Assembly (NCBI GenBank): GCA_022796855.1
Contig: JAAWJM010000002.1
Span: 54,733 to 118,732, forward strand
Direction of reading: 5' to 3'
Length of the DNA: 64,000 nt
Source: Clostridia bacterium
GTDB lineage: Bacteria; Bacillota; Clostridia; TANB77; CAG-508
In this document: positions 43,820 to 52,770 of the stretch, piece after piece
Layout: each line of letters starts with the position of its first letter
Position numbering within the stretch: the first letter of the stretch is position 1
Position numbers and translations under genes: made by a program
The notes under the pieces: model-generated
Told to the model about the DNA's origin: nothing
The model's database searches: none
The model's input: the letters and a program-made list of their open reading frames with translations, nothing else

Positions 43820-44452
43820 TTATTTTATTTCTTTTTTATCTTCGATTTGTTTTACTTGATTTTGTTCAAGACTACGATTACAACATTCTTCTGGTTGTTT
43901 AAAACTTAAATACCAATTAAATCCATTTCGATTTTTTTGAATCATGTTCATTCTTTCTTCTAAAGCTTGATAGGTTTGTGGCATTGGTACAATCATTGGC
44001 TCATATGGACACCAATTAGCAGGTGTCGCCTCTTTATTACAATCTGCAATTTGTAACGCTTGTAACACTCTTAATATTTCTGGAATACATCTTCCTACAT
44101 TCATTGGGTATACTAAGATTGCTCTTACAATTCCTTTATCGTCAATAATAAATACATTTCTTACGGTTTCTGTATTACTAATGTCATTTGCAATCATACC
44201 ATATTTTCTAGCAATCGTTCCATTTCGATCTGCAATAATTGGAAATGGTACTCGAATTCCTGTTTTACAGTAAATATCATATAACCATGCTAAATGAGAA
44301 GCATTACTGTCTATACTAAGCCCCAACAAACAAGCATTTTGCTGTTTGAAATATGTATCCGCTTTACTAAATGCAATCATTTCCGTGGTACACACTGGGG
44401 TTACTCTATCTTCACTTTTCAAACTTTTTTGGAAGAATAAAAAAATTTGCAT
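43820..44452 (-). pseudogene. Peroxiredoxin (AhpC/Prx6 type) lacking its N-terminus
   Basis: A thiol peroxidase cut by a mobile element. From TPVCTTEMIAFSKA onward the sequence is normal: the peroxidatic cysteine, LGLSIDSNASHLAWL, PFPIIADRNGTIARKYGM, RNVFIIDDKGIVRAIL and a C-terminal NWCPYEP with resolving-type cysteines. The 35-40 residues that should precede TPVCTTE (thioredoxin-fold beta strands) are missing; instead MQIFLFFQKSLKSEDRV is encoded by DNA next to a serine recombinase. The missing 5' end was not found in the rest of the window. The remaining frame might be translated but should not fold normally. Confidence 0.8.
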
Positions 44453-44464
44453 TTTTACTCTTCC
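44431..44464. other. 13-bp imperfect dyad at the recombinase 3' end
   Basis: GGAAGAATAAAAA (44431-44443) and TTTTTACTCTTCC (44452-44464) are inverse with one mismatch, 8 bases apart. The dyad covers the recombinase stop codon and abuts the peroxiredoxin junction. It may be the element-side arms of an att site or a terminator. Confidence 0.4.
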
Positions 44465-46170
44465 AATTTTATTGAAATTGTATTTTCAACAAGTTTTGAT
44501 TCTTTATATTTTAATTCATTGTTATCTTTAATAATAAATTTTTCTTTCATATATTCATTTAATTGCAATCTAAAATCTATTTCGTATCTATCATTAAATA
44601 TTCTAACTTCTTTGATTATTTCAGAAAGTAACATCTTTTTTACGTCTAAATCAGCCATTTCAAACTCTTTTCGCCATACTGGTATCCTATCTTTAATTTG
44701 TAATATTTCTTCATCTTGTAATTTTTTTTGATTTATCTTACTTATAATTTCACCCTTTAAAGTAATTAGTTTTAATTTCTTTTCTTCCTTTTCTGTTATT
44801 AGCTCATTTAATAATTCTGCTGTAAAACTACTTTCTCCTGTTAATGTCTTAACAACTTCATCTTTCAGTACATTTATATTAGCTTCTGTTTCTTCAAGCT
44901 CTTTTTCGCATTTCTTTAAATCTTTTTCTTCATTTTCACAACTATTTAATATACCTTTTTTTATTGCTTTTGATAAATCTATCTTTCTTAAACTATCTAA
45001 AAAATCATAAACACTTTTTAATATTAATTCTTCAAGAATTTCTTTCTTTATGTTCTTTTTTTCTAGTCCACAAGTATTAGTAAATCTTGTACTACTACAT
45101 CTGTAATATGAATGTTTTACAATATCACCATATTTATTTTTCTTTTTTGAGCTTGCTGTCGTAAACGCATATCCACATTCACCACACTTTATTATTCCTA
45201 TAAATAATAATTCTGATTTTGTTTGTCTAGGTTTTACATCTTCTTTTTCATTATTATAATTTGATTTATCATTTCGACAATTTCTAATTTTCTTAGCTTC
45301 ATACCATATTTTTTCATCTACTATTGCTAGATCATTAACTCTCTTCTCTGGTAATATCCATGTATCAAATGGTTGTTTTTTTGACGTTGCCACATTTACT
45401 GTTGTCTTTTTTCTATATGCTGGATAGCCCATATATAATGGATTTTCTAGCATTTTTCCAACTGTTGATGTACTCCATAGTTTAGATCTTCTAGGTTTAA
45501 TTTTTTTATCATTAAGATATTTAGCTATTCTACCTATTCCATATCCTTTTTTTACATATAAATTAAATATTTCTTCTACTATTTTAGATTCTGTTTTATT
45601 GATTATAAGTTTCTGTCTTTCCACTCCCTTTTTGGTATATGTTCCACTTTTAATAAAATCATATCCAAAAGGTGCATTTCTTTCTCCTCCATAAGTAAGT
45701 ATTCCTTTTTCTGCCATTTGAACTTGTACTTCTCTTACCCTTATTGAAGTTTTTTCACTTTCGCCTCCTGCTTGCCAATATGTAAGATAATTAATTAATT
45801 TATCGGCTCGATTTTCTATTTTCCTTTGTCCTTCTTTTACAGACCAAACTTCAACCCCTTCATTAATCAACCATTCTACAACAAAAGGCGTTTCTTCTTC
45901 TCTTCTTCCAATTCTATCAAACATAAAAACAAGTAATATATCTATTTCTTTATTTAATACATCTCTTTTTATGTCTTGTAAAACATCTCTTTTAGACTCA
46001 CTCAGTTTATATCCAGATACTCCTAATTCCTTATATTCTTTTGTAAATTTCCAATTGTTGTGTGATTTTATAAAATCTTTACATGATATTCTTTGCATCG
46101 GAATATCATTTTCTTCAACTTGTTTTAAGGTTGAAACCCTATACAAGCATCCAACTTTTTTCATATCCAT
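44455..46170 (-). CDS. Large serine recombinase B
   Basis: 571 residues. Resolvase domain with nucleophile in GCLYRVSTLKQ (about residue 12), FMFDRIGRREEE (about 82) and a recombinase domain (APFGYDF, GYGIGRIAKYL, STSTVGKMLENPLY). A zinc ribbon follows (CGECGYAF about 345 and later CGLEK), then a coiled coil and a beta-rich tail. It starts 5 bases after the stop of recombinase A and is its paralogue over the catalytic domain, so the pair is an operon. It ends at the element boundary. Confidence 0.92.
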   Translation of the reverse strand: MDMKKVGCLYRVSTLKQVEENDIPMQRISCKDFIKSHNNWKFTKEYKELGVSGYKLSESKRDVLQDIKRDVLNKEIDILLVFMFDRIGRREEETPFVVEWLINEGVEVWSVKEGQRKIENRADKLINYLTYWQAGGESEKTSIRVREVQVQMAEKGILTYGGERNAPFGYDFIKSGTYTKKGVERQKLIINKTESKIVEEIFNLYVKKGYGIGRIAKYLNDKKIKPRRSKLWSTSTVGKMLENPLYMGYPAYRKKTTVNVATSKKQPFDTWILPEKRVNDLAIVDEKIWYEAKKIRNCRNDKSNYNNEKEDVKPRQTKSELLFIGIIKCGECGYAFTTASSKKKNKYGDIVKHSYYRCSSTRFTNTCGLEKKNIKKEILEELILKSVYDFLDSLRKIDLSKAIKKGILNSCENEEKDLKKCEKELEETEANINVLKDEVVKTLTGESSFTAELLNELITEKEEKKLKLITLKGEIISKINQKKLQDEEILQIKDRIPVWRKEFEMADLDVKKMLLSEIIKEVRIFNDRYEIDFRLQLNEYMKEKFIIKDNNELKYKESKLVENTISIKLEE

Positions 46171-46175
46171 AAATG

Positions 46176-47720
46176 TTAAACTTTTTCCTTTACAAGTATC
46201 ATAGATATTGGATATTTAACTTTTATTTCTACTTTATCATTGTACAAATATATCTGTTCTATCAGTTTATCTAAAATTTGTCTTTTTATTTCTAAAGGTG
46301 CTTTTTCAAATTCTTTACTCCATGTAGGGATGTATTCTTTTAAGCTATTAATTTCTTGATTATTAAGATTAATTTCTTCTTTTATTGTTGTTAGCTGTTC
46401 GTTTAACTTATTTAACTTATTCATTTCATCATTAAATTCTTGACTTATTGCTTTATTTCGTTCTTTCTCCCCTGACATAAGAGCTGAAACAATATCTGTT
46501 TTTAACTCTATAAGCCTATTTTCAGAATAGCTAATTTTTTTATTTAATATTCTAATTTTTTCCTCTCTTCTTTTTATCCTCTTTACCCTTTTTACTATTG
46601 CATTTTTAAAATCAATTTTTTTATATGTGTCTAAATATTTTTTTACTTCATTACTTACTATTGTTTCTAAAATATCAACTCTATAATTTCTATGATATTT
46701 ACAATCACCAGTTTTTTGCTTACCCTTACACAGCATATAACAATATTTTGTCCTTCCTTTAGGTACAATATGGTTGTTGCAATAACCACATCTAGTATAT
46801 CCTGATAATAATCTTAGAAGTCTACTTCCTTTCCTACTTCTGCTATCTATTAATTCATTTGCAGTTTGCCATAATTCTTCTGAAACAATTATAATATCTG
46901 GATTTTGTTTGTCAGCAATAATCCAAGTGTCTTTGCTTTTTCTAATATTTCCATCTCTATTTCGCCTTCTTTTTCCAAATGATACATAGCCTTTGTAAAT
47001 AGGATTTCTGACAATTTCTAAAATTATATTTGAATCCCATAAGCAATTTTCTTTTCTTCTTTTAATTCCTTTTCTATTTAGGTAAATTGCCACTTTATCA
47101 GTTCCATATTCTTTTATAGCAATAAGCTCATAAATTTGTCTTATGATTTCTGCTTCTTCTTCATATATAATAGGTATTTTTCTTTGTTTTCCTATTTTAC
47201 TATACAAATCACTATCAATCATTTTATATCCATATGGAGCATAATTACCAAGATAAATTCCTTTTTTAGTTAATCGTATTTTTTCCTCTTTAGATCTAAC
47301 TGATATTTTTTCGCTTTCTCCTTCAGCTTGCCAATATGTAATATAGTTTATTAATTTGTCATAATTGTCCTTTATTTCTCTTTGCCCTTCATTAACAGAC
47401 CATACCTCAATTCCTTGGTCAATTAGCCATTTAACAACAAATGGTGTTTCATCTTCTCGACGTCCTATTCTGTCAAATAAAAAAACTAATAGAACATCAA
47501 TCTCTTTATTGCATACATCCTTTTTTATTGTTTGTAAAACATCTCTTTCTTTTTCTCCTAGCTTATATCCTGAAACACCTAATTCTGTATATTCCTTTGT
47601 TAGTATCCAATCATTTTTTGTTTTTATAAATTTTCTACAAGCCTTTTTCTGTACAGGAATATCGTTGTTATATGTTTGCTTTTTAGTAGAAACTCTATAT
47701 AAGCATCCAATTCTCTTCAT
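46176..47720 (-). CDS. Large serine recombinase A
   Basis: 514 residues. Catalytic domain GCLYRVSTKKQTYNND, LGVSGYKLGEKERDVL, FLFDRIGRRED; recombinase domain APYGYKM, IRQIYELIAIKEYGTDKV, NIILEIVRNPIYKGYV; zinc ribbon CGYCNNHIVPKG with CK; coiled coil (about 385-460). The first 130 residues closely follow recombinase B, with more divergence after it. Strong RBS AAGGAGG. Tandem recombinases occur in some Clostridia elements and in ccrAB of SCCmec, where both proteins are needed; whether these cooperate is inference. Confidence 0.92.
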   Translation of the reverse strand: MKRIGCLYRVSTKKQTYNNDIPVQKKACRKFIKTKNDWILTKEYTELGVSGYKLGEKERDVLQTIKKDVCNKEIDVLLVFLFDRIGRREDETPFVVKWLIDQGIEVWSVNEGQREIKDNYDKLINYITYWQAEGESEKISVRSKEEKIRLTKKGIYLGNYAPYGYKMIDSDLYSKIGKQRKIPIIYEEEAEIIRQIYELIAIKEYGTDKVAIYLNRKGIKRRKENCLWDSNIILEIVRNPIYKGYVSFGKRRRNRDGNIRKSKDTWIIADKQNPDIIIVSEELWQTANELIDSRSRKGSRLLRLLSGYTRCGYCNNHIVPKGRTKYCYMLCKGKQKTGDCKYHRNYRVDILETIVSNEVKKYLDTYKKIDFKNAIVKRVKRIKRREEKIRILNKKISYSENRLIELKTDIVSALMSGEKERNKAISQEFNDEMNKLNKLNEQLTTIKEEINLNNQEINSLKEYIPTWSKEFEKAPLEIKRQILDKLIEQIYLYNDKVEIKVKYPISMILVKEKV

Positions 47721-47786
47721 TTTACTCCTCCTTTCAACTTAAAATTTTATTTTAAGAAAAAAGGATAATCAATTTGAGAAAAAATT

Positions 47787-48017
47787 TCATGTTAATTTTT
47801 TTACATTTCTTTGGATATACAAATCACTCAACACATTTATAATATAATCTTCAATTTCCTTTGAATTACCTTTTGATACATTTTTCAATATCACACTTAT
47901 CTCTTGCTTACCTATATTTTCAATTTTACTTAATTGTTCTTCTCCCTTTTTAGTTCTGATATATTCATAATTTTCATTGCCCAACAAAACATCTCTTCTT
48001 TCTATAACATTAACCAT
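47787..48017 (-). CDS. 76-residue hypothetical protein upstream of the recombinases
   Basis: A small charged protein with no recognised family: MVNVIERRDVLLGNENYEYI, then a helical C-terminal half (SKEIEDYIINVLSDLYIQR). GAGGTG precedes the ATG. It lies 66 bases upstream of recombinase A in the same direction, where directionality factors or recombinase regulators are often found; that role is only inferred. Confidence 0.6.
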   Translation of the reverse strand: MVNVIERRDVLLGNENYEYIRTKKGEEQLSKIENIGKQEISVILKNVSKGNSKEIEDYIINVLSDLYIQRNVKKLT

Positions 48018-48118
48018 TAAATCACCTCAACTAATTATATGAGCTATAGTTCTAATTTATTAATATATGTAATAGATTTGCAACAGCCACTATAACTTAG
48101 AATAGTATTACTAATAAG

Positions 48119-48394
48119 TTAAGTTTTGTTTTCCAAATCAACTATGTTATATTTAGAATAGATTGTTGGTAAAATATCTATTTGTGCAAGTATATCTTTT
48201 AATGTAATTTTTAAATTTCCACTTTTTATCATATTATGAACTGCAATTTTTGAATATGTTATATATTCCATTATTTCTTCATTTAAGACATTTTTCATCT
48301 CAATTTCGATATTTTCTTCACTCAAAGTTTTATTTGAGTTTATTACCCTTTTATATGCTTTTCTCATATATTTTTTACATTCTTGTTTATTCAT
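48119..48394 (-). CDS. 91-residue hypothetical protein
   Basis: Mostly helical, hydrophilic: MNKQECKKYMRKAYKRV, then NVLNEEIMEYITYSKIAVHN and KITLKDILAQIDILPTIY. Not recognised. I use the Met at 48394, 4 bases after GGGGGT; the frame opens at 48406. It lies between a terminator and the recombinase region and is probably part of the integration module. Confidence 0.6.
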   Translation of the reverse strand: MNKQECKKYMRKAYKRVINSNKTLSEENIEIEMKNVLNEEIMEYITYSKIAVHNMIKSGNLKITLKDILAQIDILPTIYSKYNIVDLENKT

Positions 48395-48409
48395 TTTTAC
48401 CCCCATAAT

Positions 48410-48440
48410 AAAAAGTCAGACTAATCTGACTTTTTAATTT
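48410..48440. terminator. Terminator between small genes
   Basis: Perfect 11-bp stem (48410-48420 with 48425-48435), loop CTAA, with T-runs at both outer ends, so it can work on either strand. Confidence 0.6.
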
Positions 48441-48539
48441 TTATTCTTTTTTATCTGCTTCTTTTGCAATAATTAGTATACAATGAAGTGCTATTCCTAA
48501 TATTGCACCTATCAACACTCCAATAAATAATAATATCAA
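48441..48539 (-). CDS. 32-residue DUF3789-like membrane peptide (TTG start)
   Basis: Too short for most gene finders. TTG start 5 bases after GAGGTGAG. The product is one membrane helix (LLFIGVLIGAILGIALHC) followed by IIAKEADKKE, matching the tiny DUF3789-type proteins of Clostridia phages and elements, which have no assigned role. It lies just before the terminator at 48410. Confidence 0.6.
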   Translation of the reverse strand: MILLFIGVLIGAILGIALHCILIIAKEADKKE

Positions 48540-48551
48540 TTATCTCACCTC

Positions 48552-48718
48552 TTAAATTTCTATAAAGGTTATTTGATTTTTTCTACATAGATCTACAATT
48601 ACATTTAGTTCTTTGTACTCATGCCTAACATCGTAAAAATATTCATAATTAGTAAATCTATACTTTTGTTTCTAATATCTTGTATAAGCTGATATATCTA
48701 TCTACATTTTCTCTTTTT
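48552..48718 (-). pseudogene. Possible out-of-frame C-terminal tail of the HTH gene
   Basis: Directly after the HTH stop, other frames read FKKRENVDRYISLYKILETK and then YRFTNYEYFYDVRHEYKELN to a stop at 48552. Two single-base deletions (near 48717 and 48665) would join all into one protein of about 190 residues. No start codon precedes the tail, which supports it being a severed extension. This is inferred from coding appearance only. Confidence 0.35.
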
Positions 48719-49135
48719 TTAAACTTTTATATATGATGGAAAATCAGCAGGTTTTAATAGGTTTTGTGTATCAAACTCATAACGGTTTTTCTTTGAGTTG
48801 TATTTGTAAGCACTTCCACACCACTTTCTTAAAGCCTGATTTCCTATTGTTGAATGTTTAGATAATTCCATTGTTGCCTGTTCATGCTTATTTTTTAAGT
48901 TTATATAGTCTATGTCTATTTTAGTTTTTCTCATACTGTAAATCAAATCTTTTTGTACTTGTTTCCTTTTTATTAAATTTTCTTTTTTTCTCTTTTCTTT
49001 TTCAACTTTATACATCTCATTTTTTCTTAATATCTTTGAAATATAACTTACTGATGTATTTATTATTTCTGCTATTTCTGTTAATGTCTTCTTTTGTATA
49101 AAATACAGATCATTTATTATAGCAATTTTTTGCAT
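48719..49135 (-). CDS. Helix-turn-helix DNA-binding protein
   Basis: 138 residues. A resolvase/sigma-like helix-turn-helix is at residues about 15-40 (KTLTEIAEIINTSVSYISKI), followed by a highly basic helix (KVEKEKRKKENLIKRKQ) and a C-terminal segment NQALRKWCGSAYKYNSKK that ends PADFPSYIKV. I do not know a name for this family. It is divergent to the DUF6076 gene, across a gap with a 14-bp inverted repeat, and may regulate both. Confidence 0.65.
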   Translation of the reverse strand: MQKIAIINDLYFIQKKTLTEIAEIINTSVSYISKILRKNEMYKVEKEKRKKENLIKRKQVQKDLIYSMRKTKIDIDYINLKNKHEQATMELSKHSTIGNQALRKWCGSAYKYNSKKNRYEFDTQNLLKPADFPSYIKV

Positions 49136-49194
49136 ATGAAAAAGTCTCCTTTCCTTTAGTTCAAAAAGTGTTTACACATTTTTTGACATAGTTT

Positions 49195-49318
49195 GTCTAT
49201 ATAGACTTGTCTAGAATTTGCCTATATTGATTTTTTTATAAACATATAGTATAATTTGATTGATTTAAAAAGAATAAAACTCGCTTATACTATATGTTAT
49301 ATGTGTGTTAAGAACACA
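49195..49318. promoter_or_regulatory. Operator-like inverted repeats in a divergent promoter region
   Basis: The 320-base gap between the HTH and DUF6076 genes has three dyads. GTCTATATAGAC (49195-49206) is a perfect palindrome. AACATATAGTATAA (49241-49254) is inverted perfectly at 49285-49298, 30 bases apart. GTGTT/AACAC is at 49305-49317. The 14-bp pair looks like two operator half-sites for a looping regulator, or arms of a hairpin. No gene is seen here. Confidence 0.5.
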
Positions 49319-49455
49319 ATTTGTTGTGAAATTGTTTCTAACTATTCGCATTATAATTTTCTATTCCTTGAAAGTCAATAAGTATTGGTAAAAAGCGATT
49401 GTAACACGGAATGGATTTTTATCTAATTGGTGTTCATAACAAAATGGAGGTTAGA

Positions 49456-50466
49456 ATGGAAGAAAATACTTATATCTTAGACATTTTATCTGGTCTAGGA
49501 TTAGCGATAAATGAAAAAAATAATAGCGAGATTGTTATAAATTATCCTATAAATTTCGATAAAAAAACTATGAAATTTGTTATTGATTCTAATTATAAAA
49601 TAACTTTTCAAGAATTAGGATGCTTTTTAGCAGATTTTCTAAATACTGACTTTAACGAATATAATGATTTTCTAAACTTTTTTACAAAGTATTCTTTATC
49701 TTTATTAAATTATAATAGACTAAGAAAAGTATTCAAAAATGAATATTGTACTGAAGAAAATTTTAAAGATTTCGTTTTAGATTTACAAACTAAAAATAAG
49801 AATCTATTAAATAAGTTGCAAGAACAAACAGACATGATACTAGATTACTGTTTATTGAACCCCAGTAAAAAAGCGAAAGAATATAAACCAATAGAAAGAT
49901 TTTATGTATTAAGAAGAATCTCGCCTAATCTTACAATACTGAATGAAAATAAATCAGCGTATTACTCTATTAACCTATTTTCTTCATATCCTGGCACTAC
50001 AGAAAAAGATATTTATTCATTTTTACACAAAAAGAAAAATGCAGTCATAGAATATGATTTAATTCTGCCTTACAATATTTCTAGCATACTATACAAATCC
50101 ATTTGTAGTATTCTTAAACAAAATGTATATTTGAAATCTTGTAAAAATTGTAATAAGTATTTTGTAGGCACAAATAAAGCCTACAATTATTGTGAAAACA
50201 TTGCACCAGGAGAAACATTTAAAACTTGTAGAGATATTGGAAGAAAAGCAGCCTTTGAAAATGCAAAATCGAGTGATCCCCTCTTAGAACGTTATTATAA
50301 GATATATAGTAGAAAATCAATGATGAAGTCAAGAAATCCTGACATTTTAAAATATGTAAATGACTTTAACAAATTTAAAGAAATTGGAAAAAGGAAAGTA
50401 GCTCAATATAAAAGTGGTACTCTGTCATTAGATGATTTCAAAAAGTGGATTGAGAAGAATAGCTAA
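49456..50466 (+). CDS. DUF6076 domain protein
   Basis: A 336-residue protein of a family common in Firmicute phages and elements, function unknown. The C-terminal third has a zinc-finger-like set of cysteines: SCKNCNKYFVG, then YNYCENIAPG and FKTCRDIG (about residues 230-265), followed by a basic helical tail (KIYSRKSMMKSRN). The ATG at 49456 follows GGAGG; the frame opens 15 codons earlier. It is one of the few plus-strand genes in the element. Confidence 0.75.
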   Translation: MEENTYILDILSGLGLAINEKNNSEIVINYPINFDKKTMKFVIDSNYKITFQELGCFLADFLNTDFNEYNDFLNFFTKYSLSLLNYNRLRKVFKNEYCTEENFKDFVLDLQTKNKNLLNKLQEQTDMILDYCLLNPSKKAKEYKPIERFYVLRRISPNLTILNENKSAYYSINLFSSYPGTTEKDIYSFLHKKKNAVIEYDLILPYNISSILYKSICSILKQNVYLKSCKNCNKYFVGTNKAYNYCENIAPGETFKTCRDIGRKAAFENAKSSDPLLERYYKIYSRKSMMKSRNPDILKYVNDFNKFKEIGKRKVAQYKSGTLSLDDFKKWIEKNS

Positions 50467-50480
50467 TTCAAGCTATTCTT
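50455..50480 (+). terminator. Terminator after DUF6076
   Basis: 10-bp stem (50455-50464 with 50471-50480) overlapping the stop codon, followed by a short T-rich stretch. Confidence 0.6.
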
Positions 50481-50487
50481 TATTAGA

Positions 50488-50670
50488 TTATACTGTTTTT
50501 CTTATTTTTTTCAATAATTCTCTAAAACTTAAACCAGTTATACAGTTTAAGGTAGTAGAACTTAATAAATCTAATTCTTTCGCAATATTTCTATACTCCT
50601 TTTGACTTTTTAATGTTTTCAAATTTTTAATAGCTTGAATAGTATCTTTATACCTATTATCATACCACAT
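50488..50670 (-). CDS. 60-residue hypothetical protein
   Basis: A small basic helical protein (MWYDNRYKDTIQAIKNL, then SFRELLKKIRKTV). The middle (KEYRNIAKELDLLSSTTLN) has the spacing of a short helix-turn-helix, but this is weak. GGGAG stands about 10 bases upstream. It converges on DUF6076. The following 268 bases (50671-50938) show no gene. Confidence 0.45.
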   Translation of the reverse strand: MWYDNRYKDTIQAIKNLKTLKSQKEYRNIAKELDLLSSTTLNCITGLSFRELLKKIRKTV

Positions 50671-50938
50671 TTTTCATCACTCCCAATTTCATTTTATCAT
50701 ACTTTATCATTTCTTTATGTCGAAATGTGTCGGTTTATAAATAAAATATTATATTTAGCTATTTTTATGTCTGTTATTCTATATTCTCTTCCATTTTTTT
50801 CCATTTTTCCTAATCTTTTTTAATCCTTTTCAAATTTTATTTACTAACTTCAATCTTCACTCATATCTTTTTAATTTTTATTAATCTTTATAATACTTTT
50901 AAGCCTTTACTTTTTATAATCTCATCAAGGTGATATTT

Positions 50939-51070
50939 TTGAGAAAGCTTAAAAAATATACTAAAAAGCAATGTTCTGAAAAACAAAAAAAGAAACTTGA
51001 AATGCTAAATAAATTTCAAGATGATGTTGCAAAAAATTTTTTTAGTTCTAAATTTAAAAACAAGAACTAG
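50939..51070 (+). CDS. 43-residue basic peptide (TTG start)
   Basis: TTG start after AAGGTGAT. Product is very lysine-rich (LRKLKKYTKKQCSEKQKKK) and helical. No family. The strong ribosome site and the terminator directly after it suggest it is expressed. Confidence 0.45.
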   Translation: MRKLKKYTKKQCSEKQKKKLEMLNKFQDDVAKNFFSSKFKNKN

Positions 51071-51089
51071 TCATTAAAGTTCTTGTTTT
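51057..51089. terminator. Bidirectional terminator between convergent genes
   Basis: Perfect 12-bp stem (51057-51068 with 51078-51089), loop of nine, T-run on both strands. It ends the 43-residue gene and the response regulator. Confidence 0.75.
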
Positions 51090-51093
51090 GTTT

Positions 51094-51783
51094 TTAATTT
51101 CCAACATAATATTTTACCATTGCGATAACATTTTTACTGCTTGGCTTATCACATTCTCCTAGTCTTAATATTCTTCTTGTTCTTTCTTTATTAGTATATT
51201 TCCACATGTTATTGATTGCTGTATTAATGTCTGATTTTATGGTATTCATATTTTCTCCCTTTGCTTTTGCTATTTCATTGTAGATATTTTTTACATTGTC
51301 TTCTTTTTTAATAATTGAGTATAGTATACAATCATTAATCAGCTTAGTCCCCTTTAAAGAATATGTAAAACCTAGTCTAAAAAGTATTTCTATTATTTTT
51401 TCTTCAGTATTCTTGTTTGATATTTCTTCTACTATTCTTTCTAATTCTCTTGTTATCTCTTCTACTGGTGTTAGTTTAGAGAAAAACCTATCAACACATT
51501 TGTACTTTATAGCTAAGGACATTTCTTCTACTGCACCTGAATATATGAATATCTTAGCTTTTATCTTTTTGTCTACTTCAATTTCTTCTAAGATTTCAAG
51601 TCCATTTTTATCCGGCAACTTTAGATCAAGTATTACTACATCTGGTTTTATTTCTTTTATTTTTTGATACACATTAGTTCCTTCATTTAATATTCCGACA
51701 CATCTTACATTTTTGGTATTAATCTTGTTTGCCAGATATATACTTATTTGGACATCATCTTCCACAATAAGAACATTTAGCAA
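51094..51783 (-). CDS. Spo0A-like response regulator 1
   Basis: 229 residues. Receiver domain (1-120) complete: acidic pair VEDD, phosphoacceptor in VVILDLKLPDKNG (about residue 52), serine in IYSGA and lysine in FFSKLTP. The C-terminal domain (about 130-225) follows the Spo0A DNA-binding layout: LGFTYSLKGTKLINDCILYS, the AKAKGENMNTIKSDINTAIN region and KPSSKNVIAMVKYYV at the end. It is not the cell's master Spo0A (too divergent). No cognate kinase is near, so it may draw on the host phosphorelay; this is inference. Confidence 0.8.
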   Translation of the reverse strand: MLNVLIVEDDVQISIYLANKINTKNVRCVGILNEGTNVYQKIKEIKPDVVILDLKLPDKNGLEILEEIEVDKKIKAKIFIYSGAVEEMSLAIKYKCVDRFFSKLTPVEEITRELERIVEEISNKNTEEKIIEILFRLGFTYSLKGTKLINDCILYSIIKKEDNVKNIYNEIAKAKGENMNTIKSDINTAINNMWKYTNKERTRRILRLGECDKPSSKNVIAMVKYYVGN

Positions 51784-51857
51784 ATTTTATACCTCCAATC
51801 TTTAATACTTTACATAAATTTTACCACTTTTTCCTTTTTTTGTAAATATGTAAACTA

Positions 51858-52754
51858 TTAATTGCGACTTTCGGGCTTATTTTTTCTATACTCTTCTCCT
51901 CCTGGATGAGTATAAATATCTGTTGCATTAGATGAATGACCTAAAAATTTTTTCAACATTAAATCAGAATAACCTTCTTCATATTTTTTTGTACCAGAAT
52001 CATGTCTCATGATATGTGGATTTATCTTATCTTCATTTACCTTAATGCAATATTTAGCCAAAATATTATTTATTGTGGTTCTCGCCATAGGTTGATTGGT
52101 ATTAGCTGTTTTATTACTTACAAAGAGATATTTATTTTCTTTACCATTTAGTAGTTTTTCTCTTTCTGGCAAATAATCATTAATTGCATCAAATATAATT
52201 TGCTCCATAAAAATGCTTCTAATTTTATTCCCCTTCCCCAAAATATGAATTGAATACATATTAAAATCTATATCCCTTTCTAATTGCAATCCAATCAGTT
52301 CCGATACTCTTAGTCCCCCCTCATCACATAAAACAAACATTGTATAATCTCTCTTATTTTCTCTTCCAGCTTTCAATCTAACCTTTTTTATCGTTTCTTT
52401 AGGTAACATCTGCGAAGTAATTATAGGTCTTTCGATTTTATAAAAATCTTTCTTCTTTATGACTTTTGATCTATTTTTCTTAATCTCATTTTCTATTAAA
52501 AAATCTTCATATACTGACAACGAGGAAGTCTTGCGATTTATTGTCGCAAATTTATATTGTAGGTCATCAATCATATGTTTTTTGTATTCAATATAATCTG
52601 CATTGGAAAACTCTATAATCGTTTCTCCAAAATGTTCTTTGAAATATTTTAAAAACTGTTCCACGTCTTTCATATAAGCATTAATTGTATTTCTTTCTCC
52701 TGAAGTATCATAATTCTCCTCTAAATATTTTTTAAATTGTTCTAATATCTCCAT
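51858..52754 (-). CDS. Tyrosine recombinase (Xer/phage integrase family)
   Basis: 298 residues with an N-terminal SAM-like core-binding domain (1-110) and the catalytic domain. Catalytic set: Arg in GGLRVSELIGL (about 150), Lys in GKGNKIR (about 175), HIMRHD (His-x-x-Arg, about 247), His in LGHSS (about 270) and Tyr in ATDIYTHPG (about 279). Size and layout are those of XerC/D-type enzymes. RBS GGAGTG. The 130 bases upstream hold four copies of a 13-bp motif that look like its target sites. It is distinct from the two serine recombinases and may invert or resolve DNA. Confidence 0.93.
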   Translation of the reverse strand: MEILEQFKKYLEENYDTSGERNTINAYMKDVEQFLKYFKEHFGETIIEFSNADYIEYKKHMIDDLQYKFATINRKTSSLSVYEDFLIENEIKKNRSKVIKKKDFYKIERPIITSQMLPKETIKKVRLKAGRENKRDYTMFVLCDEGGLRVSELIGLQLERDIDFNMYSIHILGKGNKIRSIFMEQIIFDAINDYLPEREKLLNGKENKYLFVSNKTANTNQPMARTTINNILAKYCIKVNEDKINPHIMRHDSGTKKYEEGYSDLMLKKFLGHSSNATDIYTHPGGEEYRKNKPESRN

Positions 52755-52770
52755 TTTTTCACTCCTTTAT

